A program made the position numbers and the translations under genes. This document shows positions 23,454-25,185 of a DNA stretch of 25,185 nt, in pieces (within the stretch, counting starts at the first letter, position 1; each line of letters opens with the position of its first letter). Source of the stretch: Cymbomonas tetramitiformis (Eukaryota; Chlorophyta; Pyramimonadophyceae; Pyramimonadales; Pyramimonadaceae); contig LGRX02034529.1 of NCBI GenBank assembly GCA_001247695.2, forward strand, positions 1 through 25,185, read 5' to 3'. The notes under the pieces are model-generated. The model was not told where the DNA came from. It searched no databases and saw nothing but the letters and a program-made list of their open reading frames with translations.

Positions 23454-25185
23454 ATGGGACCTTCACGCAAGACACGCAGCAAAGACGAGAAGAAACTGTC
23501 TTCCCGGCAGACGACCCTCCCTCAGTCTGGAAACACCCAGCTGGGGGAGCTCATGCGCCAGTTTGCAGCCCAGCAGCAAGAAATGCAGGGTCTCCGGCAG
23601 CAGCTGGCAGCAGGGCTTGCTGGTGCTGCTGCTGTGCCTGCGCAGCACCCGGCCGTCAAGGTGGAAGCGGGTGCTACAGGCAGCGCGCCTGGCGATGCGG
23701 GGGGGGTCTTCCACACGACAAAGGAAGCCCCCCAGCATCTCGTGAAGTCATTGCAGCGGTCGACAAATTTAGTTTGCGGAAAATATTTAAAAAGTGGAGT
23801 ATGGGCCCCTGGATGCACCATCTCCACGCTGGAGGAAGAGAGCCTGGACGAAGCCGTTGAGGCGATCAAAACGGCGACGCCAGGCTTCTCGTACGAATGC
23901 ATGCGGGATTACATAAAAAACCGACTGACATATATGAAATGTCAGACCACCACCTTGGGGAGGTGGAAGCTAAAGACCACAAAAGAATGCCCGACGGGTT
24001 TTTTCCAGCGTTTTGACGGCCCGGCCCGCGGCGTCCGGGTGGCATCGGACGCCACCGGCGAGCTGCCCGGCAAGAAGACCACCGAGACGGTGCTGAATTA
24101 CTTCGACGCCGGGCAGCCCACGGAGGGGCCCCTCTTTGAAGCCTTCTGGGCACTGGAGGGGGTGCAGTACGTCAAGCCCGCCGACGTGCAGCCCGCCAAC
24201 TTGGGGAAGCCCGCCGCCGGGCTGGACAAGGATCAAGGGGAGAAGATCCCTGCCCCAGTCGCGCCCGAGAAGCAGGGCAAGGAGAAGAAGAGTTCGTTCG
24301 TGTGGCCACTGGTAAGCAAACATACCTGTTATGTTTTTTTACCCTGGACCCCTTTGTTTTAAGAGGGACGGTACAGGGGCCACGTTTAGCCCTCGTACCG
24401 AACCCACGCTGGACCGACCCACAGTGTGGTAGGACCGCTCCAGCTGAACTGCAGTGTGTGAGTGTGGGTACGATGTCGCTGACTGCTATTGGTTTGGGGC
24501 TGGGTCGCAGGCGGATGACTCCACACTGGTGCTCGGGTCATTCGTCGCCGTGCACCACATCCGCTCCAAATCCGTTACCCCCTTCCCCGAGGAGTTCGCC
24601 TCCTCACTCCTCGACTACGACAACGATCGGTTCGAGTTGTGTTACGGGGTGGTGGAGGGGGTCCCCCGGGGGAGCAGTGTGAATATTGCCAAGGGGGGCA
24701 ATATCCCCAAGGACGTCGTGGAGGTTTTGCTCAAGTTCGGAGTAAAACCTTCCCCCCACGACGAGAACGACGAGGCCGGGGACCATCACGACCGCATCCT
24801 TGCGATGCACGAGTTATCCATCACGAAGTTGCTCGCTCTCCCCCTCAACTCAGAAAAAAAAATAAACAAAACAGAACTCCAGCACGACGCCAAGTCGATA
24901 ATGGAGGCAGGCATCCTGGTGTGGTGAGTAACCCTTCAATTCACACGTTTTGCCCTCTGTAAACCTGGGCCCGTTTACCTCTGTAAACCTGGGTCCCGCA
25001 CGGTCCGGTGTTCTGCCCGCACCCCGCCCCCGTATGTCCTGTATGGTCCCACGTGTCGCCCCAACCCCGCCCCAGTATACTCTGTGTACTGTGTTGAGGT
25101 GTGGTGTGTCTACGTATGCAGGTTGCCAGGCAGTAACGTCAAGCTCAGCAAAAATGCCTCTAAGGTATTTGCTGGTATGAAGGTG
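23454..25185 (+). CDS. Unrecognised coiled-coil protein, 3 exons, runs off the window
   Basis: Exons: 23454-24311 (286 codons), 24511-24923, and 25122 to the window end. Donors GTAAGC and GTGAGT and acceptors TCGCAG and ATGCAG give consistent phases (0 and 2), with the second junction making a Trp codon. The N-terminus is basic (MGPSRKTRSKDEKKLSSRQ) and nuclear-signal-like. It is followed by a Gln-rich coiled coil (LGELMRQFAAQQQEMQGLRQ, about 30-50), an Ala linker, and a globular part (about 75-230) with NYFDAGQPTEGPLFEAFWAL and many Lys. Exon 2 contains ADDSTLVLGSF, a LLDYDNDRFELCYGVVEGVP segment and an acidic/His patch. I do not recognise the family. The retained splice signals argue for a live gene, but position among repeats leaves a transposon origin possible. 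An ATG at 23247 would be an alternative start. Confidence 0.55.
24312..24510 (+). other. Intron 1 of the coiled-coil gene
   Basis: This is a 199-bp GT-AG intron with a CTGAC branch-like sequence 33 bp before the acceptor. It contains GGACCG, GGACCC and GGTACAGGGGCC motifs of the same dialect as the transposase introns. A competing acceptor (ACTGCAG, ending 24454) would break the frame, which is why 24510 was chosen. Confidence 0.55.

Overview
The window is eukaryotic. It has spliced genes with GT-AG introns, an LTR retroelement, a Tnp2-family (CACTA/EnSpm-like) transposase gene, a tRNA-like Pol III unit, satellites, and a piece of what looks like an integrated small DNA virus. An alga or other protist is my best guess, because lipase/DUF5754-like viral genes sitting beside an intron-rich Tnp2 gene fit that setting. 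The sequence does not name the organism.

Layout. 1-2193: AT-rich, compact, virus-like segment with telomere-like GTTARR repeats, a small DUF5754-like gene, a lipase-like gene, a 77-codon gene and the first 33 codons of a third gene. 2194-13083: an LTR retroelement with two 606-bp LTRs (about 99.3% identical by eye), a tRNA-iMet-type primer binding site and a polypurine tract. Its 9.7-kb interior has no recognisable gag, protease, RT, RNase H or integrase. It carries a Gln/Asp-rich ORF, then very long tandem-repeat ORFs, and ends in a protein with a RING-CH (C4HC3) zinc-finger pattern. 13084-14960: a histone-H3-like relic, an unknown 198-codon gene with a TATA box, and a broken tandem paralog into which a 434-bp foldback element appears to be inserted. 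14961-16811: GGACC/GGTCC satellite DNA. 16812-21617 (minus): a Tnp2 transposase gene that I can splice into nine phase-consistent exons (1136 codons plus stop). 21618-23453: more GGWCC repeats, a segmental duplication and a tRNA-derived element. 23454-25185: the first three exons of an unrecognised coiled-coil gene that runs off the window.

Most of the window is mobile or repetitive DNA: viral remnant, retroelement, foldback, satellite, DNA transposon and probable SINE. The most unusual object is the retroelement, whose cargo is a repeat protein ending in a putative E3-ligase finger instead of retroviral enzymes. Second is the GGWCC pentamer, which saturates introns, spacers and satellites downstream of 14.9 kb but is not the idiom of the viral segment or the LTRs.
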